NCBI GenBank assembly: GCA_022009975.1
Contig: CP091733.1
Coordinates: forward strand, 1,195,001-1,259,000
Reading direction: 5' to 3'
From: Phocaeicola vulgatus
GTDB taxonomy: Bacteria > Bacteroidota > Bacteroidia > Bacteroidales > Tannerellaceae
DNA length: 64,000 nt
Shown: one piece after another, positions 18,297 through 28,419 of the stretch
How positions within the stretch are numbered: position 1 is the first letter of the stretch
Layout: each line of letters starts with the position of its first letter
The notes under the pieces: model-generated
The model's input: the letters and a program-made list of their open reading frames with translations, nothing else
Databases searched by the model: none
What the model was told of the DNA's origin: nothing
Program-made: the position numbers and the translations under genes

Positions 18297-19418
18297 ATGA
18301 GATTTGATGTATCTTGTTCAGCGTTGTCTTCGCGCTTGCAATCCATTAGCAAAGTGATTGCATCTAAAAATTCGTTACCTATCCTGGATAATTTTTTATT
18401 CAATTTGGAAGGAGACACATTGACCATAACAGCCGCAGATTCTGAAACTCGTTTGACGGCGACCGTCCCGGTTATGAATGCCCAAGGATCAGGCGTGTTC
18501 GCATTATCTGCCAAGAACATCCTGGATCCATTGAAGGAACTTCCGGAGCAGCCATTGACTTTTGACATAAACGACAGCAATTTGGATATTTATATCTATT
18601 TCCAGAATGGAAAATATAATTTCATCGGAACAAGAGGTGACACATATCCACAGCAACGTCCTTTGTCTTCCAATACTGTCACACTCAATTTGAATGCAAA
18701 GATTCTATTGGGCGGCATCAACCGTTCTCTTTTTGCAACTGCCGATGACGAATTGCGTCCGGTGATGAACGGTGTTTTCTTTGATATCCAACCAGATAGT
18801 TTAACTTTTGTGGCTACGGACGGCAGAAAGCTAATCCGTTTGCGCAATGATTCTGTCAAATCATCAGAGCGTGCATCTTTCATCTTGCCTCAAAAGCCTG
18901 CCAATCTGTTGAAAACGCTTTTGGCAAAAGAAGAGGGTAATGTGCAGATTCGATTCGATGAAAACAGTGCGCATGTGTTATGCGAAAGTTTTGAAATGGT
19001 TTGTCGTTTGATAGAAGGACGCTATCCGAACTACAACGGTGTCATTCCTAAAGAGAATCCTTATAAAGTGACAGTTGACAGGATTTCGTTCCTGACCGCC
19101 TTGAAACGTGTGTCAGTTTTCTCACAAGCCACCAGTTTGGTTAAATTGCAATTGAACTCGGATGAGATAATCATTTTCGGACAAGATATCGACTTTTCCA
19201 TAGCAGCAGAAGAACATATTCCGTGTAGTCTGGACGGACCTGAAACAGCCATAGGGTTCAATGCCGTATATTTGATAGAAATATTAAGCAACATCGGTTC
19301 GGATGATGTTATATTGGAATTGGCAGACAGGACACGCGCTGGTGTGATTGTGCCGGCTGAAAATGAAGAGAATGAAGATTTATTGACATTGTTGATGCCA
19401 ATGATGCTGAATGATTAA
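18297..19418 (+). CDS. dnaN: DNA polymerase III beta subunit (sliding clamp)
   Basis: 373 residues, the normal clamp length. The N-terminus MRFDVSCSALSSRLQSISKVI, the central RPVMNGVFFDIQPDSLTFVATDGRKL, and the end LLTLLMPMMLND (replacing the usual VIMPMRL) mark the three clamp domains. The homodimer encircles DNA and tethers polymerase III. It is followed after 20 bases by an exonuclease gene and then coaBC, porD-like and recN, a run commonly conserved in Bacteroidales. Confidence 0.95.
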   Translation: MRFDVSCSALSSRLQSISKVIASKNSLPILDNFLFNLEGDTLTITAADSETRLTATVPVMNAQGSGVFALSAKNILDPLKELPEQPLTFDINDSNLDIYIYFQNGKYNFIGTRGDTYPQQRPLSSNTVTLNLNAKILLGGINRSLFATADDELRPVMNGVFFDIQPDSLTFVATDGRKLIRLRNDSVKSSERASFILPQKPANLLKTLLAKEEGNVQIRFDENSAHVLCESFEMVCRLIEGRYPNYNGVIPKENPYKVTVDRISFLTALKRVSVFSQATSLVKLQLNSDEIIIFGQDIDFSIAAEEHIPCSLDGPETAIGFNAVYLIEILSNIGSDDVILELADRTRAGVIVPAENEENEDLLTLLMPMMLND

Positions 19419-19438
19419 CTCTATAAAACATTAAACTG

Positions 19439-20209
19439 ATGCGGTTGAATTTAAAGAATCCCTTGGTCTTTTTTGATTTGGAAACGACTGGAATAGACAT
19501 TACCAAAGATAGGATTGTCGAGATATCTTATGTGAAGGTTTTCCCTAACGGCAAAGAGGAATCGAAAACCATGCGCATTAACCCGGAGAGACCTATTCCT
19601 CCTGAATCAACAGCTATTCATGGCATTACAGATGATGACGTGAAGGATTGCCCGACATTCAAGGCTGTTGCCAAAACATTAGCGGCTCAAATAGAAGGCT
19701 GTGACTTGGCTGGATATAATTCAAACCGTTTTGACATCCCGTTATTGGCAGAGGAATTTTTGCGTGCCGATGTGAACATTGACTTGAACCGCCGGAAGTT
19801 CGTGGATGTGCAAACCATCTTCCACAAAATGGAGCAACGGACTTTGTCGGCTGCCTATAAGTTTTATTGCAACAAGACATTGGAAAATGCCCATACTGCT
19901 GCTGCGGACACGATGGCAACCTACGAAGTGTTACAGGCCCAGTTGGATAGATATCCGGAATTGCAGAACGACATTGCTTTCTTATCCGACTTCTCGAGCT
20001 ATAATAACAATGTGGATTTTGCCGGAAGGATGATTTATAACGACAAGAAAGAGGAGGTTTTTAATTTCGGCAAATTCAAAGGGCGTTTGGTGGAAGATGT
20101 TTTGAAAAACGAGCCAGGTTATTATGCTTGGATGATGAACAGTGATTTTCCGCTCAACACAAAACAGAAACTGACAGAAATCAAACTGCGTAATTTCAAT
20201 AAGAAATAA
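19439..20209 (+). CDS. DnaQ-like DEDDh 3'-5' exonuclease
   Basis: 256 residues. Exo I is VFFDLETTGID, Exo II lies in GYNSNRFDIPLL, and Exo III is HTAAADTMATYEV with His and Asp, so the metal-binding DEDDh set is complete. A C-terminal extension (FGKFKGRLVEDVLKNEPGYY) resembles a small domain often attached to exonucleases of this type in Bacteroidetes. It is likely a proofreading-type or repair exonuclease. Its place right after dnaN suggests co-expression with replication genes. Confidence 0.88.
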   Translation: MRLNLKNPLVFFDLETTGIDITKDRIVEISYVKVFPNGKEESKTMRINPERPIPPESTAIHGITDDDVKDCPTFKAVAKTLAAQIEGCDLAGYNSNRFDIPLLAEEFLRADVNIDLNRRKFVDVQTIFHKMEQRTLSAAYKFYCNKTLENAHTAAADTMATYEVLQAQLDRYPELQNDIAFLSDFSSYNNNVDFAGRMIYNDKKEEVFNFGKFKGRLVEDVLKNEPGYYAWMMNSDFPLNTKQKLTEIKLRNFNKK

Positions 20210-20222
20210 ATAATCAGAAGAG

Positions 20223-21423
20223 ATGTTGAAAGGCAAACATATCATTTTAGGAATAACGGGAAGCATTGCTGCCTATAAAGCGGCGTATATCATAAGGGCT
20301 TTGGTGAAAGGGGGCTGAAGTGCAGGTGGTTATTACGCCTGCCGGGAAAGAGTTCATCACACCATTGACTCTTTCGACGCTTAGTTCTCATCCGGTTATC
20401 AGCGAGTTCTTTTCTAATCGGGACGGCACGTGGAACAGCCATGTGGACTTGGGATTGTGGGCGGATGCCATGTTGATTGCTCCGGCTACGGCTTCTACAA
20501 TCGGGAAGATGGCAAATGGAATAGCCGATAATATGCTAATTACCACTTATCTTTCGTGCAAAGCTCCTGTTTTTGTCGCACCGGCAATGGATTTGGATAT
20601 GTTTGCCCATCCGACTACCCAACAGAACTTGGAAAAGTTGCGTTCTTTTGGCAATCATGTTATTGAACCAGCCGAAGGTGAATTGGCAAGCCATTTGGTC
20701 GGGAAAGGGAGAATGGAAGAGCCGGACAAAATTGTGGAAGTCCTCGAAGGTTTCTTTTCTCAAAAACTTGAACTTAAAGGGAAGAAATTATTAATTACAG
20801 CCGGTCCAACATACGAAAAAATAGACCCGGTGCGTTTTATTGGTAATTATTCTTCTGGAAAGATGGGCTTTGCCTTGGCGGAAGTTTGTGCTCAACGAGG
20901 AGCTGACGTGGTGTTGGTGAGCGGTCCGGTCTCGTTGCAAGCGAAACATCAAGCCATCCGTCGCATCTCTGTCGAATCGGCAGAAGAGATGTACCAAGCG
21001 ACAGTTTCCCAATTCCCGGAAATGGATGCTGCCATCCTTTGTGCGGCAGTTGCCGACTATCGTCCAGAAGTCCGTGCGACAGAGAAAATCAAGCGAGAAA
21101 GTACGGGGGAAATGACCTTGCATTTGATACCGAATAAAGATATTGCAGCCGCATTAGGAAAGATGAAAGGTGAAAGACAGCGGTTGGTCGGTTTTGCTTT
21201 GGAAACGCATGACGGTTTACAGCATGCATTGGGTAAGTTGAACCGTAAGAACTTGGATTTCATCGTGCTCAACTCTTTGGAGGATAAAGGGGCAGGCTTC
21301 CAATGTGATACAAATAAAGTGACAATATTGGACAAGCAGGGAGAATCCCGGACATTTCCATTGAAACGCAAAGAAGAGGTGGCATCAGACATAATTGATA
21401 AATTATCGACTTTGCTTAAATAA
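20223..21423 (+). CDS. coaBC: bifunctional phosphopantothenoylcysteine decarboxylase/synthase (frameshifted)
   Basis: About 400 residues, two steps of coenzyme A synthesis. The ATG at 20223 gives MLKGKHIILGITGSIAAYKA, the flavoprotein start. The frame breaks at a run of five G (20310-20314), and one G fewer gives KGAEVQVVITPAG in frame. The decarboxylase part includes APATASTIGKMANGIADNM and APAMDLDM. The synthase part begins at KKLLITAGPTYEKIDPVRFI. Because CoA synthesis is essential, the frameshift is most likely a base-calling error. Confidence 0.93.
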
Positions 21424-21438
21424 TCAAAAGGGAAACGT

Positions 21439-22350
21439 ATGATGAAGAGGATAATAATGGTTCTTATTGCATTCTGTTTAGGAGCTTTAGGCAGTTATGC
21501 ACAAACAACAACGGGGGAATTGAACGCTCGAATCACGATAAACAGTGATAAGATTCAAGGATCGGACAAGCAAATTTTCACGACTTTGCAGGAGGCTTTG
21601 AATGAGTTCGTGAACAACCGACGTTGGACAGATGCGACTTTTGCGATTAATGAACGTATTGATTGCACCATGACGATTATTGTGCGAGAATATGCAGACA
21701 ACAGTTTCAAATCGGAAATCCAAGTCCAAGCACGCCGCCCGGTCTATAACTCTTCATACACAACCACTTTGTTGAATTATAGAGATACGGAATTGAACTT
21801 TGATTATGTCCAGTTTGAACAATTGGAATATGCGGAGAATTCATTGACGAGCAATTTGACAGCTACGATTGTATATTATATATATGTAATATTGGGGTTG
21901 GATTTTGATAGCTTTTCCCCTTTGGGAGGAAAGGTCTATTTTGACCGTGCGCAACAAATCGTTTCCATGGCGCAATCGCAATCTACATGGAATGGCTGGA
22001 AAGCTTTTGACAAAGATGATAACCGTCACGGCTTGATTACTGCGTTGACGGACAATACTTCTGAGATTTTCCGTAATTTTTGGTACACTTATCACCGGAA
22101 AGGATTGGATGAAATGGCTGGTAATCCGGACAGGGGACGCACAACCATCATCCAAGCGTTGCCGAGTTTGAAAGAAATCAAAAGTATGCGTCCTACATCT
22201 GTTGTCCTGCGTCTTTTGTCCGATGCCAAATTGGATGAAATCGTTTCCATATATTCCAAGGCGACGACACAAGAGAAACAGGCTGGATACAAACTGTTGT
22301 ACGAATTGTATCCGACAGAGACAAGACGCCTCGAACCATTACAAAAATAG
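21439..22350 (+). CDS. PorD-like DUF4835 family protein
   Basis: 303 residues with a signal peptide ending near ALGSYAQ. The body has ELNARITINSDKIQGSDKQIF near the start and a long segment with NYRDTELNFDYVQFEQLEY. This is the DUF4835 family, named PorD in the type IX secretion system of Porphyromonas; it is widespread in Bacteroidetes including strains with no proven type IX system. It lies between coaBC and recN (7 bases before recN), a common Bacteroidales order. Its function here is unknown. Confidence 0.8.
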   Translation: MMKRIIMVLIAFCLGALGSYAQTTTGELNARITINSDKIQGSDKQIFTTLQEALNEFVNNRRWTDATFAINERIDCTMTIIVREYADNSFKSEIQVQARRPVYNSSYTTTLLNYRDTELNFDYVQFEQLEYAENSLTSNLTATIVYYIYVILGLDFDSFSPLGGKVYFDRAQQIVSMAQSQSTWNGWKAFDKDDNRHGLITALTDNTSEIFRNFWYTYHRKGLDEMAGNPDRGRTTIIQALPSLKEIKSMRPTSVVLRLLSDAKLDEIVSIYSKATTQEKQAGYKLLYELYPTETRRLEPLQK

Positions 22351-22357
22351 CATTGCG

Positions 22358-24017
22358 ATGTTGAAGTCTTTATATATCCAGAATTTTGTCCTAATCGACA
22401 GCTTAGATATTCAGTTTGAAAACGGCTTTTCTGTCATTACAGGTGAAACCGGAGCTGGAAAGTCTATTATATTAGGTGCGTTGGGATTGGTACTTGGTCA
22501 ACGGGCTGACGGGAAAAGCATCCAGAAAGGATGTGATAAATGTGTGATAGAAGCGGCCTTTGATGTGTCGAAATACCAACTGGAGCCTTTCTTTATCGAG
22601 AATGATTTGGAATACGATGCCGATGCTTGTATCTTAAGGAGAGAATTGTTTGCTTCCGGGAAATCCCGTGCATTTGTGAATGATTCCCCGGTGGGATTGG
22701 CTATCTTGAAAGAATTGGGCACTCGCCTCATTGATATCCATTCCCAACACCAAAATCTCTTGTTAGGAAACATGCATTTCCAACTGAAGGTGGTTGATGT
22801 GATGGCGGAGAATGAAATCCTTTTAATAATGTATAAGAAGGAGTATTCCCGATATGTGGAACTGAAACGGGAACTGAAAGAGATCGAAGCGAAAGCGGCT
22901 AAAACCAAGCAAGAGGAGGATTACATCCGTTTCCAGTTGGATCAATTGGAAGAAGCAGGTTTGGATGCCGGGGAACAAGAGGAACTGGAGCAGGAGCAGG
23001 AGACTTTGGCGCATGCCGAAGAGATAAAAGGGGCATTGTATAAGATATCACAACTATTGGATGGGGAAGAAACGGGATGCGTACAATTATTGAAGGAGTC
23101 CCTTTCGTTGGCGGAGAACTTAGACCGTTACTATCCCAAAGCGAAGGAAATAGCGGAGCGCATCCGCTCAGCATATTTGGATATGAACGATTTGGCTTCC
23201 GAAACTGATTCTCAAAGAGGATGTCGAATTTAATCCTGAAAGACTCAATTGGGTGAACGAACGCCTGAATTTACTCTATACTTTGGAGCAAAAGCATCAT
23301 GTGTCAACCATCGAAGATCTGATTGCAATTCGGGATGCGTATCAGAAGCAGTTGGAAGAGATTAACTCGTTTGACGAACAGATTGCGGAATTGAACCAAC
23401 TTATATCCGCTTCCTATCAAGAGTTATTGCAACAAGCTGCGGTTTTGAGCACACAACGTCAGATAGCTTCCCAACGTATATCAGAAGAGTTGGTTCAAAT
23501 AGTGGCACCTTTGGGCATGCCCAATGTCCGTTTCAAAGTGGATGTTTTACCTAAAGAAGAGCCGGACGCAGACGGATTGGATTGGATCCGTTTCATGTTC
23601 TCTGCCAATAAGAATGGGGATTTGCAACCGGTTGAACAAACGGCATCCGGAGGTGAAATATCACGATTGATGTTGTGCATCAAAGCAATGATTGCCGGCT
23701 TTACTGCTCTTCCTGCCATAATCTTTGATGAAGTAGATACTGGTGTTTCAGGAGATATCGCTGATAAAATGGGCGGTATCATGCAGCGGTTGGGGGATAA
23801 AATGCAAGTATTTGCCATTACCCATTTGCCTCAAATTGCCTCCAAAGGAGTTGCCCATTATTATGTATATAAGCAAGATTTGGAGGATAAGACAGTTACA
23901 CGCATTAAACGTCTGACGGAAGACGAGCGGGTAAAAGAGATTGCTCGCATGCTGAGTGGATCTTCCTTGACAGATGCTTCTTTGGCAAATGCGCGCGACT
24001 TACTCAATGATAAATAA
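22358..24017 (+). CDS. recN: DNA repair protein RecN (frameshifted)
   Basis: About 553 residues, an SMC-like ATPase that acts in double-strand break repair. Walker A is GETGAGKS (residues 30-37). Signature region TASGGEISRLMLCIKA and Walker B AIIFDEVDTGVSG are near the C-terminus, with a coiled-coil middle (LKEIEAKAAKTKQEED). The frame changes near 23209-23214 (one base too many, or two missing), joining ...ASETDS to KEDVEFNPERLNWVNERL. Both halves are otherwise well conserved, so this is probably one working gene. Confidence 0.92.
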
Positions 24018-24030
24018 AAATCACTATAAA

Positions 24031-25322
24031 ATGGAAAGTATGGATGGAAAAACTAAAGTCCAAATATTGGACTTGATTCATAGGGAAGTAATTCCTGCAA
24101 TTGGTTGTACGGAACCGGTTGCTGTTGCTTTGGCTTCCGCTAAGGCTGCTGAGATTCTAAACAAGAAAGCAGATCGAATAGATGTCTTTCTAAGTGCTAA
24201 TATCTTGAAAAACGCAATGGGCGTTGGTATTCCAGGAACAGGCATGGTGGGTTTGCCAATTGCGATAGCTTTAGGTTCGTTAATCGGGAAGTCCGAATAT
24301 GGATTGGAAGTGTTGCGTGATTTGACACAGTCTGCATTAGAAGAAGGCAAGCGGATGATAGAGGAACAGCGGATTCGCATTGGCTTGAAAGAGCAGGTAG
24401 ACAAACTTTATATCGAAGTGGTTTGCTATGCTGGAGAGGAGAGTGCAACTGCGGTTATTGCGCATGAACATACTGGTTTCGTTTATTTGGCACACAACGG
24501 CGAAGTCATTATGGATGAGCAAAAAGAAGTGCAGAAAGAGCAGAAAGAAAGGAAGACTTACAGCTTTCGTTTGACATGGTTTATGACTTCGCTATGAATA
24601 TGCCGTTAGAAGAAATCCGTTTTATTTTAGAAACGGCGCGGTTGAATAAAAAGGCAGCTGAAGAATCAATCAAAGGACAGTTTGGCCACGCTGTCGGGAA
24701 GACAATCTCCGGAGCTTTTGGAAAGAAATATTTAGGTGATTCATTCTATACTCACATGTTGCGTTTGACAGCCTCGGCTTGTGACGCTCGTATGGACGGA
24801 GCCATGATTCCTGTGATGAGTAATTCGGGAAGTGGAAACCAAGGAATTGCAGCAACATTGCCGGTCGTATCATTTGCTGAAGATATGAAAGCGACAGAAG
24901 GGCAATTAATTCGTGCTTTGATGCTGAGCCATTTGATGGTGATTTATATTAAACAAAGCTTAGGTCGTTTATCGGCTTTGTGTGGTTGTGTAGTGGCTGC
25001 GACGGGAGCAAGTTGTGGTATTACTTGGTTGATGGGAGGAACTAAACAGCAGATTACGTTTGCAATCAAGAATATGATTGGAAATATTACCGGAATGATA
25101 TGCGACGGAGCAAAACCGAGTTGCGCCATGAAGGTAGCAAGTGGCGTTTCTACCGCAATGTTGTCCGCATTGATGGCAATGGAAGACAAAGTGGTTACAC
25201 AGGTTGAAGGAATTATTGATGACGATGTAGACCGCTCTATTCGTAATTTGACTTCAATCGGTTCTAAAGGCATGGAAGCAACGGATAAGTTAGTATTGGA
25301 AATAATGACACATAAATCTTAA
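24031..25322 (+). CDS. UPF0597 family, L-cysteine desulfidase / serine dehydratase-like (frameshifted)
   Basis: About 430 residues, related to E. coli YhaM/CyuA. Conserved pieces include PAIGCTEPVAVALASAKA, VGIPGTGMVGLPIAIALG, and MSNSGSGNQGIAATLPV with cysteines in CGCVVAATGASCGI. Those Cys residues match the iron-sulfur enzyme family that breaks down cysteine or serine. The frame changes at about 24548-24552, where one lost A would give KEDLQLSFDMVYDFAMNM. The start ATG 24031 follows recN by 13 bases. Confidence 0.85.
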
Positions 25323-25453
25323 AAATAGAACATTCCGTATCGTATAAAAAGGCAAAAATAGCCGCATTTATAGTTAAATGTATAAAGAAATGGATATTTT
25401 GAAGATAAAAAGTATTACTTTTTACAAAATAACTAACTTTAAAATTAGAGCGT

Positions 25454-27103
25454 ATGAGAAAATTCTTTACTTCTTTAGTAGCTTGTGCTCTTTTGGTAGT
25501 ATCAGGCGGATTCGCTTCTGCTCAGCAATCACTCAGCAAAGCAGAACAAGATGCGATAAAAAATGAGGTTTTGCCAGCTGTTTTTGAGCAGATAAAAGAA
25601 CAAGCAGGCATTGATATTTTGGGTTGGGCTAATCCGCAGTTGTCGGATGCTTCAATTTCTGGTTTCCCTGTCTTTGACTCGGGGAATGTGTTGCGTTCTG
25701 GCGGTTCGAAAACCATCACCCTTCAGCCGGATAGTATAATTGTCACTTTGCCATCTTCTGTGCCTCAAGTTGTAGCAACCCTGTTAGGAGGTGGATATGT
25801 GAAGGTTACTTTTGCGGGTTATGATAAAAAAGAAATTCCTGTAGGTGATTATATAATGGAGCTTAATCTGCCAGCACAGATTAAAGTCGCATCTCCTAAG
25901 ATGGATTTGTTTACATTGAATTTTGATTCAAAATTGGGAGAAGGGAAAAAACTTCCTTTTACCATGAAAGTGGACATGACTGTTGACAATCCTCTCTTGC
26001 AAGGAGTGTTTGAAGATAAAAAGCTGGATTTGATTTCTCTTGTAGTGGAGCAGGACAAAGAGGCTAACATTAATGCAAAATTGAACTTGGAAGCTGGTTC
26101 GAAAATGTTGGCAGGCATGTTAGAGAAAATGGCAGGAAGTAAAGTGGACCTTCCGGACGCTTTCTTGTTGAAGGTGAATTTAACAGAATTATTGCTTAAT
26201 TCTAAAGTTCCATGCTCGCTGTTTGCAGTAGCGGGGGAAATAACACTTCCATTAGGTGATGCTGTTATCGGTTTGAATTTAACAGGTGGCTTCCCATTGA
26301 ATTATGTCGAAGTTACTAAATATGAAAAGGGCAAGGCTGATGAATGGATAAAATTGTGGATGGAAAAGGTAGACACTGACAGCAAGAATATTGAACATTT
26401 AAATGTTCATAAATATAAGTACAAGGATGCAGAAAAGAAAGACTCTACTTATCAGCGTTCAACAGCTATTATTGCTACTAAGAATATGGTTGCTAAGATG
26501 CCAACTCTTTTATCAAAGAATATAGCTCAAAGTTTGGTTACTAATGTAGCGAGTCAAATGTTGTCTAGACAAGAATATTTTCCTGCAGGAAATCTTACTA
26601 TTTTTCATTATGACAAAGAGAAATTGCCTGCAAGAATAGAGCCAGTATTTGACGCAGACTTGTCTGTTGCTATGGGTGATAAAGGTGTGCAGTACGTTAA
26701 AATTAAAATGACAGAATATGATGAAGATGGCAATGACATTACTTATGTGAAGCTTTCGTTCATGGGAGAAAAGAAAGAGATGGTTAAAGTTGATATTATC
26801 CCGGATGAAGAAACAAATCCTGCTTTGGTGACTGCATATATTTCTTCTAATGTATATGGTGTAGCCACTAACAACGAGAAGATTGAAGCTCCATCATGGA
26901 CAATCATCCCTGCCCGTGAAGGTATTCGTGTACAGAACATCGATAAAGCAACTTATCAGATTGTAAATATGACTGGTGCTACTGTTTCTGCCGGAACAAT
27001 CGCTGGTGATGTTGTCATTCCGACTTCTTCACTGGTAAGAGGTAAATATATCTTTGTAGTGAAAGCAAACGGTATCCAACAAGCAGTTAAGTTTATTCAT
27101 TAA
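25454..27103 (+). CDS. secreted protein with a type IX sorting-tail-like C-terminus
   Basis: 549 residues with a signal peptide (MRKFFTSLVACALLVVSGG, cleaved near ASAQ). The middle is beta-rich and repetitive with no family that I can name. The last 65 residues (EGIRVQNIDK ... YQIVNMTGATVSAGTI ... LVRGKYIFVVKANG ... KFIH) follow the pattern of the Por-type secretion tail or the related DUF6383 domain known in Parabacteroides. It may be exported and anchored at the surface. A terminator at 27121-27158 ends the transcript or separates it from the lipoprotein gene. Confidence 0.65.
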   Translation: MRKFFTSLVACALLVVSGGFASAQQSLSKAEQDAIKNEVLPAVFEQIKEQAGIDILGWANPQLSDASISGFPVFDSGNVLRSGGSKTITLQPDSIIVTLPSSVPQVVATLLGGGYVKVTFAGYDKKEIPVGDYIMELNLPAQIKVASPKMDLFTLNFDSKLGEGKKLPFTMKVDMTVDNPLLQGVFEDKKLDLISLVVEQDKEANINAKLNLEAGSKMLAGMLEKMAGSKVDLPDAFLLKVNLTELLLNSKVPCSLFAVAGEITLPLGDAVIGLNLTGGFPLNYVEVTKYEKGKADEWIKLWMEKVDTDSKNIEHLNVHKYKYKDAEKKDSTYQRSTAIIATKNMVAKMPTLLSKNIAQSLVTNVASQMLSRQEYFPAGNLTIFHYDKEKLPARIEPVFDADLSVAMGDKGVQYVKIKMTEYDEDGNDITYVKLSFMGEKKEMVKVDIIPDEETNPALVTAYISSNVYGVATNNEKIEAPSWTIIPAREGIRVQNIDKATYQIVNMTGATVSAGTIAGDVVIPTSSLVRGKYIFVVKANGIQQAVKFIH

Positions 27104-27120
27104 TAAAATAAGAAAACAGG

Positions 27121-27158
27121 AAAAGGAGCACTCTTCCGAAAGGGAGAGTGAGCCTTTT
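27121..27158 (+). terminator. hairpin terminator between the two surface protein genes
   Basis: AAAAGGAGCACTCTTCC pairs with GGGAGAGTGAGCCTTTT around a GAAA loop, 15 bases after the stop codon. The earliest in-frame ATG of the next gene (27148) falls inside it, which favours a later start. Confidence 0.8.
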
Positions 27159-27183
27159 CATCTTTTATGTGGAGATGGAAAAA

Positions 27184-28266
27184 ATGATGAAGAAGAGCAT
27201 TCCCTTTTTGATGGGATTCATTTTGTTGTTGGGGTTGTTTACCTCATGTGACAATGACGATTTAGAAGGATTAGGTAAAGGAGCCAATGGCTCGTTCAGT
27301 GGTGATAAATTGGCATTGACCTATTCCGGGGTCCCGATGCAAGGGAAACAGGCTACATTTTATACTTCAGACGGTAAAAAAGCAACAATCCGCTTGGCAG
27401 GATTGTTGGATTTATCAACTCTTTTCCCTTCTGCTGGTATTCCTTCAGTTGCAATGATGGTTCCAGGCGTTGTTCCGGGTGAAGTGGAAACGGATTTGAA
27501 GAATGTACCATTAACCTTGAGTGCTGATGGAAATTCCTATACCTTTGAAGGGACAGATCAGAAGAATGGTCGTGAACTGACATACAAAGGAGAGGTGTCC
27601 GCCAACAAAATGGTATTGAGTGTTCAAGTGAAGATGCCTTCTACTGTATGGAGCGGTTCATGGAAAGCATCAAACAAAGGTGTTTTCTTCTTGGAATGGG
27701 ATTCCAAAGCAACTATTCCGGTGAATGGTATGGAACTTCCGATTAGTACAATTGCCCCAATGGCTGGTCAAATTGTTTCTCAGCTCTTGGCAAATTCATT
27801 CCAAGGAGTCTCTTTCTTGGATGATGGAAACGTGACGATTACTTATAAAAAGAAAGGAATGACAGATTGGGCTACATCGCCTATTAATTTGGCTCATTAT
27901 TACATAAAGAATGAGAAATTGTATCTCCAACTCAATTTTACCCAAATTATGGCAGCTGCCCAAACAACAAAAGCGACTAATATTACTACATTGGTCAAGC
28001 TTTTGAGCAGCATGGTGGAATATATGGCTGGCGGCATTCCTTTGCAGTATGAGCAAAATTCGGATGGAACGGCTAAATTGTGGTTGGCGACTGAAGATGC
28101 AAAAGCCTTGTTGAAGCTCCTTACGGTAGATTTCATACAAGAGAAAATCATTGCGATTTTACCGGCTGACATAGCTCCGTATGTAAAGCCAATCTTGGAA
28201 AACTTATCCGCAATTCTTGATTCAACAACTCGGTTAGAGATGGGATTGCAGTTGCAACGGAATTAA
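27184..28266 (+). CDS. DUF4925 family lipoprotein
   Basis: About 360 residues. The N-terminus has a lipoprotein signal (FLMGFILLLGLFTSCDND) with the lipid-modified Cys, so it is an outer-membrane or surface lipoprotein. The segment GDKLALTYSGVPMQGKQATF and the repeated beta-strand pattern match DUF4925, a lipocalin-like family of Bacteroides and relatives with no known function. ATG 27184 is chosen because earlier starts fall in the terminator or precede a poor signal. Its neighbour on the left is also a secreted protein, and the two may act together at the surface. Confidence 0.75.
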   Translation: MMKKSIPFLMGFILLLGLFTSCDNDDLEGLGKGANGSFSGDKLALTYSGVPMQGKQATFYTSDGKKATIRLAGLLDLSTLFPSAGIPSVAMMVPGVVPGEVETDLKNVPLTLSADGNSYTFEGTDQKNGRELTYKGEVSANKMVLSVQVKMPSTVWSGSWKASNKGVFFLEWDSKATIPVNGMELPISTIAPMAGQIVSQLLANSFQGVSFLDDGNVTITYKKKGMTDWATSPINLAHYYIKNEKLYLQLNFTQIMAAAQTTKATNITTLVKLLSSMVEYMAGGIPLQYEQNSDGTAKLWLATEDAKALLKLLTVDFIQEKIIAILPADIAPYVKPILENLSAILDSTTRLEMGLQLQRN

Positions 28267-28285
28267 TACCTGTAATTTATCAAAC

Positions 28286-28328
28286 CAAGGGGCTGTGTCA
28301 AAACGAAAGTTTTAATGCAGCCCCTTTA
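28286..28328 (+). terminator. hairpin terminator after the DUF4925 gene
   Basis: AAGGGGCTG pairs with CAGCCCCTT, with an inner AAAAC/GTTTT stem closed by a GAAA loop. It overlaps the left end of the MITE-like repeat at 28314-28409. Confidence 0.7.
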
Positions 28329-28409
28329 AGGTGTGTCAGAATTAGCAAAATGCAAGGCACTGAGGTCGAATTCCGAAAGAAACGCAGCAGTTTGCAATTA
28401 TGACACACC
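28314..28409. repeat. MITE-like element with inverted ends
   Basis: Bases 28314-28344 are an exact inverted copy of 18063-18093. From 28330 to 28409 the sequence has terminal inverted repeats GGTGTGTCA and TGACACACC, with further pairing inward (GAATTAGCAAA against TTTGCAATTA). The 80-base unit has no coding frame of its own. A degenerate copy lies at 9721-9772. Confidence 0.7.
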
Positions 28410-28419
28410 GCCTTGTTGT

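Noticed and set aside
20310..20314. Programmed frameshifting in coaBC and other split genes
   Set aside because: Sites differ in sequence and direction of shift and lack slippery heptamers with a following structure; indel errors explain them better.
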